DNA of 64,000 nt from Tipula vernalis (taxonomy: Eukaryota; Arthropoda; Insecta; Diptera; Tipulidae), in contig OY282560.1 of the NCBI GenBank assembly GCA_958295665.1, positions 207,188,420 to 207,252,419 on the forward strand. The letters run 5' to 3'. Positions 58,474 through 64,000 of the stretch are shown piece by piece. The stretch's first letter is position 1. Every line of letters begins with the position of its first letter. The notes under the pieces are model-generated. The model was not told the DNA's origin. It worked only from the letters and a program-made list of their open reading frames with translations, and made no database searches. The position numbers and the translations under genes were made by a program.

Positions 58474-58761
58474 CATATTTATCGATTTATTAATTCATAG
58501 TTGTCCAATTTCAATACATTTAATGATTATAATAAAATTTAATTTAACTGAAAAATAGGCATTTTAAATAATGTGTACAATTCACGTTACCCAAGAACCA
58601 AATAACCCAAATTCCGGTACTATGACAAGTAACGAAATTAAAGATTCCACTTCAATTTTTATTTTGCCTACTCTGATATAAAAGTTCAAATCATTTCTCA
58701 TTTTTGACCATAGACGCCTGCTCAGTTTTTCCCCCTTTATTTTACAATCTATTTCCTTAAA

Positions 58762-59762
58762 GCGGGCCTCAGATGATCAATATCTTTGCCAATATCTCAG
58801 TATTGGCAATACTATTGAACATGTGAGGACACTAATTGGATTGTCAATATAAAAAATATTGTAGCAATGGTTTGATGAAAACCAAAATATTTTTAATATT
58901 GATAAAATATTTACGATACTATTGATCTTCTGAGATAATTTATTGACAAAATAACAACAGCGATACACCAGAAACCCTTGAAGGCCGATACACATTGAGA
59001 ACGAGTAACGACAACGATATTCCCTTTTTTACCAAATTATGTAAGAAAATTATAAAAATAGTTAAAACTGTATGATTTTAATTAATGATAGTTAAAATAT
59101 CGTGCATTTACTAAAAATAAAATTTACAATTTTAAGAGTTTTAACACAAAATTTCAATTTATCGTCGATAATTTTGAATTTTTGTATTAAAACTGTTAAA
59201 ATTTTAAATTTATTTTTAGTAAATGCACGATATTTTAACTATCGTTCATTAAAATCGTACGGTTTTTATTATTTTAATAATTTTCTTACATAATTTGGTA
59301 AAAAAAGGAATATCGTTCTCGTTACTCGTTCGCAATATGTACCGGCCTTAATAATCAATAAGCGTTATTGAGCTTTGTTTATACATATAGAGAACTTCCA
59401 GTATTGTGGGATGTTACATGAAAAGATTACACCGATTGAGGTAAAAATAATCTGGCATACGAAAAATTGCTACAGATTTACAAAACAACAAAAAAATGTT
59501 CAGCACCCTAAGACCATATTCATTTTCTTTTGATTTGTTTTTCATTGACAAGGCCCAAATAATAGCTACACAAGCTTTACTTCTGTCTAACATGGTTCAC
59601 AGTGGAGTATTAAACTGAAAATACCTAAATATTTTTTATTGTTTGACGTTTAAGTGTATTGCCAATAGTATTGAGCGTCTGAGACAATTGATGTTTGCCA
59701 ATAGTTTTTTTCAATATTGACAATATTATATTGGCAATACTTATTGATCATCTGAGGCCCGC
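58762..59762. mobile_element. MITE with GCGGGCCTCAGATGATCAAT ends and subterminal repeats
   Basis: Perfect inverted ends GCGGGCCTCAGATGATCAAT (left) and GCGGGCCTCAGATGATCAAT(A) (right, reverse complement). Inside each end the words TTGCCAATA and ATTGA(T/A)C(A/T)T(C/G)TGAG recur several times as subterminal repeats. The middle is interrupted by the palindrome at 58981-59349. No coding capacity. Confidence 0.82.
58981..59349. mobile_element. 369-bp near-complete palindrome (foldback element)
   Basis: AAGGCC ... GGCCTT ends. Left half 58981-59150 and right half 59185-59349 are inverted copies almost end to end: ACGAGTAACGA, CGATATTCC, ACCAAATTATGTAAGAAAAT, ATAGTTAAAATATCGTGCAT and TTACTAAAAATAAA. 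Only a short centre is unpaired. It lies inside the MITE at 58762-59762. Confidence 0.85.
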
Positions 59763-60040
59763 ATAAGGGACATTCAATAAATTTTGTCTTTTTCCTTTGT
59801 AATGATCGGAGTAGCTAAGACGTCAAAGTGTTAAGAAGTAATTAAAGGTAATTAAGCAACCGAATTAAACTTTTATTCAAAAGAAAAATAACGCTTGTCA
59901 CTCCGTAAATGTCTCTTTACAAGTTCGAAGTTTTATTCGTTTTGATCTTTGTCCATTGTAGAAGTTGAGGACCTTTTAATAATATTAATATTTACCTCAG
60001 TTTTTGCCTAATTTTAGCCGCTGGATTTCTTTCTCTTCCG
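59763..60040. other. Non-coding interval
   Basis: Nothing recognised. Confidence 0.35.
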
Positions 60041-60044
60041 AAAA

Positions 60045-61735
60045 CCGGTACAACCGGTTTTTTGAGCATATTTCTTAAAACCGAAAACCCGGTTTAAATA
60101 TTTCATAACACCAGTTTTTTTCTTATTATAATATTACAGATTACTCTGTCAATTCAGTTTTCTATTTGTTTTTTGGACCAATGCTTTTATGTTTTATTGC
60201 ACCTATTACATTTTTTGGTTCAAAATTCCTCTTTTTCTTTTACGTTTTTCTCTTTAGCTACTTTCTAAGTCATATTATCGTGAAAACAGTCAAAGATACA
60301 AGTGGTCACAGTTCCTATTCACCAAATCCAATATTTTTGGAAAACAAGTTGTTATTTTTTTTTTTTAAGAAATAATTATAATTTAAGGGTCATGTACGTA
60401 ATGTATGTTTAAACTGTTACACTTCTACTGTAAATTATTTACTTTTTAAATAAAAAAAATTGTATATTTCTAACCTAAATTTTTTTTAGCTTCCAAATTC
60501 AACAAAAAAATGGAATCACAAAAATTCGAAAAATATAAAAAAATTGTGATAATTCCAAATCTGTGTGGTTTCACTTTTTGCTAGAAACAAATGGTAATCT
60601 TGTTAAATGTAAGATGTGTATAAGAGTTTTAAAATGATCTAGTGTATCAACGAGTGTATTCTCATTTGAGAACAAAAAACTAGATCGCCACTAAACGATT
60701 TAACGAACGTGATGTACCTTCCAGTCAACCCTCGACATCGTGTCTACCAGTGCAACCTAAACATAAAATTGCAGATTATTTTACAAACAATCGTGAAGAA
60801 TCTTTTTTACCAGCAATATTATCACGAACGACTGCTACTTAGTGATGAAATACCGTTTTCTGTATTTTGCACATCACAAGATTTGAGAATGTTGTTATTT
60901 ACGAAGGGGTTCCGTCAGGTTCCCAAATCATCAACAACAATCCAAAAAATGGTGCGAAAAGGATTTGTGAAAAAATAAAGAAAAGTTTATTAGGTAAGAA
61001 ATAAACTGGTTATTTTAGCATGACTTTTGATGAATGGACTTCCATAAGAAATCGAAGATACTTAAACGTTAATGTACATGCCGAAAAAATGTTTTGGAAT
61101 CTAGGTTTGGTACATGAAAGTCTACCGGCTGAGAAGTGCATTACTTTACTCAATAAAAATATATCGGAATTTGGTTCATGATATGGATCATGAAATGATG
61201 AAGATATAACCAAATCAAATTTAGGAGACATCGAATCTGACGAGAGTGATAATTGTGAAGAGGAATCTGATTTCGACAATAATTCAAATTTAATAGTTTC
61301 ATTTTAACTTCAAAATTACAGTGACCAACTCGAGATTATAAATCACAATCAGCTGTAGAATCCCTTGATAGTTAAAATTTACGACCTCGGGAAGGACGTC
61401 TAAAAATAAACCATTGGATACTGAAATTGTTGTCGGTAACGAACTTGAAGATGAAGCCAATTTGGCTATAAATCAAAGTGAGGAAGTTCTTCCAAACGCG
61501 TGATTATTTCAAGCATGAAGCAAAACTATAGCAAACATAGAAAACTATTGAAATACTATACATGTGGCAACATTTTATTTTTATTTTACGATGATTTTCA
61601 AATAAATGGGTTTTCATTTTTGTTAAATAAACCAAGAAAATATATACAAAAAATCTTAAAAATGTAATTTTCTTCTAAAACCGGTTAACCGGTGTTTTTA
61701 AATTTAAAAAACCGAAAAACCGGTTTTTAAATTTT
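60045..61735 (+). mobile_element. hAT transposon relic
   Basis: CCGGT-rich ends (ACCGGTACAACCGGTTTTTT at 60049; AACCGGTTAACCGGTG at about 61681, then AAAACCGGTTTT) surround a broken transposase. The exact terminal repeats and an 8-bp duplication could not be placed. Confidence 0.65.
60510..61300 (+). pseudogene. hAT transposase, broken
   Basis: Begins MESQKFEKYKK (60510). A BED-type zinc finger is discernible (SVWFHFLLETNGNLVKCKMC, with its His pair degraded). Then come EIPFSVFCTSQDLRMLLFTK and VPKSSTTIQKMVRKGF (60850-60975) and, in another frame, MTFDEWTSIRNRRYLNVNVH and LPAEKCITLLNKNI (61020-61180). These match hAT transposases in order. Several stops and shifts occur, and the DDE domain and dimerisation domain are mostly missing. 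It is related to the fragment at 31862-32071. Confidence 0.8.
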
Positions 61736-61739
61736 GACT

Positions 61740-64000
61740 CCGGATTGGAATCCCACATTTCTACTGAATTATATGCTTGAGGAAGGGTGTTGCTGTACAA
61801 TATGCTTTTCAGTTATTTAGTGGGTTTCAACATTTTTCTTTTAGCTCGTGATTTACATTTGTTCTCGCTAATCAAAAACGAAACACAGACATTGAAGCAA
61901 AGGAAACTCATATTTCTCTGATACCGAGTCGTGGCAAGCTCTTTGTAAGACATAAGACCACATGAAATCTTCGTAAACAATTCTCGGTACGGAAACATAA
62001 AATTAATTGGTTCAAATAAAAAAAATTGGAAACTTGCTGTGTAAATGGCATCCGCTATCGTTTCTAATTCTTATTAGGATTTTTGAATTTCTTTATCTTT
62101 TGTATTAATTTTAGATTAATACAAATTAAAACTAAAAGAAAAATAAGAATAGCACTAGTAATTTGGCCAAACTTCTTGTAGATTTCAATTTTAGTGACCT
62201 TGAAGCCAGTTAAGTTTTCTAGAGGTAATATTCCCTGTTTTTCATTCCTATAATTAACTATGAAGTGAAATGCCTCTTTTTATCCAATAATTCATTTGAC
62301 TACAATTACGTAAAGGCTTTATTGGTATAAAAGTAAGCTTGGTATAATATAATCTTAATTCCCACCAATAATTCATTAATCGAACATACATTATTGGCCA
62401 TTGAGTCATCGCATATAGACTCACGACCGCATATCAATTTATAAATGAATAAAGCATGCACGCTTGCTATATAGTACCCCCACTATAATATATCAAATCA
62501 AAACTTGTTGTTCTTTTTCATGTGAATTAATAGGTCTGACACCATTTCACAAACAAAATAGAAATTAAAAATGAAAATTTCCGCGTACTACCTCTTTTAC
62601 CTTTTGTTTACTATTCGTTATTTTCACAATTTATATTTACAAATGAAAATAACTTTATCTATTATAAAAAAAAATCTATAATTAAGCATGCACAAAACGA
62701 AAATTTATTCTTAATTAATTTGCATTACTCAAATATGCACATAAAAATAAAATGAATAGAAACAACAAACAACAATAAAAAAAAAAAGTCGCGCAAATCT
62801 GTATTGGTTTTGCATTTTGTTATGTGTATTATTAAATTTTTCGCGTTTTCATACTAGGTAGTTTTTTTAGTAATTTTTTGTTTATTGTAATTTGATTTTA
62901 TTCATTAAATCGATTATGGTCGAGTTAAATTTATTGTTACGGGACTTTATATGCCAATTGTGATACAAATGTATAGTTGGCGTTAGTACAAGACTACAAG
63001 AATATGATAGTGGTGTAGGAGGTATAGAATTTCTTATCATGGAGGATGTGGTGTTGGCAATAGATTTTTGAAATGATTGAAACTCAATTATTATACCAGC
63101 CTACTAGATAATGAAGTAAAATGTAGTGTAATTCTTTTTCACATTTAATTACATGTCACAAAACTCAGAAGAATTATTTGATTTAATGAGAAATAGATGT
63201 ACATGTTTTCGTTTTAACCTCTTTATTTAAAACTAATCACTCTTTGGAAATTATCAAAATTTTTGGTAAAGAAATGATAATTCACCACCCTGTATTATTA
63301 ACTAAAATGCTATGACTGTGCGAATGACTATGTATCTCTCAATTAAATTAACAAAAAAAAAAAGATTAATTTTAGAAATAAAAACCGAATTTTTTTATAG
63401 TTAAAATTATCACATAAATTATACACAATGAGTAAAATTATAAATATATACGACCGAAGAATAAACAGGCAACAACCTATCAAAGAGACAAACCTAATTA
63501 AGTTGTGTGCCACATATACCATACAATATAATATCGCACATGTACGATTGTACTCACAAACTCAGAATAAAACTTTACACTTATGAAATTATATATAGTA
63601 TGTACGTATGTATATATAAAATGCCACCGATAAAAATTTAAATTTACTTAAGAGTACGACAATTTTGTGTATGCTCTCTTTAATCACACATCATAATAAT
63701 CATCAGCATTGAAGAGAGATTTACTTCTACAATACATATTTCGCTTTTGTCGTGATGAAATCGTATGACATCACATATGAGAATAGACTACTCAGTAAAA
63801 CTTATGTTAATAAAATATATAAGTTAGCCATAAGCATGCCAGGTACATTGATCAACATAGGGTTTATCGCTTTCATTCGAGCTCGAGCAGATGAATCACT
63901 CATATTACATAAAAATATAGACATAGTAGATTATAGTACTTAAATCCCGAGTAGTATTTATTTTCGTTTTTTATCCAAATAAATAATGAAATGAGTTATA
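61740..64000. other. Non-coding interval to the window end
   Basis: AT-rich, with no gene or complete element recognised. ORFs at 61813-61998 and 63752-63943 lack family features. Confidence 0.35.

Overview
This 64-kb window is AT-rich insect nuclear DNA. A dipteran is my best guess, inferred from the calcineurin-B-like exon, a tRNA-derived SINE and the mix of mariner, piggyBac, hAT and Ty3/gypsy elements; I cannot name the species. Only one host gene is visible: the last coding exon of a calcineurin regulatory B subunit (minus strand, 14953-15123), with a normal splice acceptor. No other exon of it is recognisable, so its upstream exons probably lie beyond the right edge. If so, most of the 49 kb to its right would be intron, filled with transposons.

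Layout. 893-8245: a dead Tc1/mariner-type transposon with matching terminal repeats. It is split by a young, complete Ty3/gypsy element (1209-6254, 254-bp LTRs, GCGTT target duplication) and by the 3' half of a second gypsy pol (about 6590-7920). 8640-11130: two 5'-truncated LINE copies and a LINE ORF1-like scrap. 11130-14950: extremely AT-rich 3' flank or 3'UTR of the calcineurin exon. 15.1-17.6 kb: apparently unoccupied intron, then a SINE fragment. 18412-21987: a solo LTR split by a 3.1-kb non-coding element with a 20-bp target duplication, which itself carries a 258-bp MITE and a 71-bp hairpin. 23.1-24.0 kb: a Tc1 relic. 24.3-26.8 kb: a pogo-type MITE with another MITE inside it, then two more MITEs. 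27813-31031: a piggyBac copy split by a MITE that is itself split by a Harbinger-like MITE. 31.9-34.1 kb: a hAT scrap, a full SINE and a foldback MITE. 37.4-37.9 kb: MITE within MITE. 39.8-43.3 kb: a small piggyBac-type MITE and an apparently intact piggyBac transposon (40203-43109) sitting inside a TA-flanked MITE. 43.4-44.4 kb: a mariner relic and a minisatellite. 47.2-51.2 kb: three MITEs. 55.0-58.5 kb: a tandem duplication and a second copy of the 3.1-kb-element family. 58.8-59.8 kb: a MITE with a palindrome inside it. 60.0-61.7 kb: a hAT relic. The last 2.2 kb show nothing I can name.

Function. Apart from the calcineurin exon, essentially every coding signal is transposon-derived. The only transposase that looks potentially functional is the piggyBac at 40203-43109: three catalytic Asp, a 65-bp intron, TTAA flanks, and arrays of 44-bp repeats inside each end. 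The MITE families are probably mobilised in trans. The most unusual structures are the long non-coding elements with 20-21-bp target duplications, the piggyBac subterminal arrays, and the near-perfect 71-bp hairpin.
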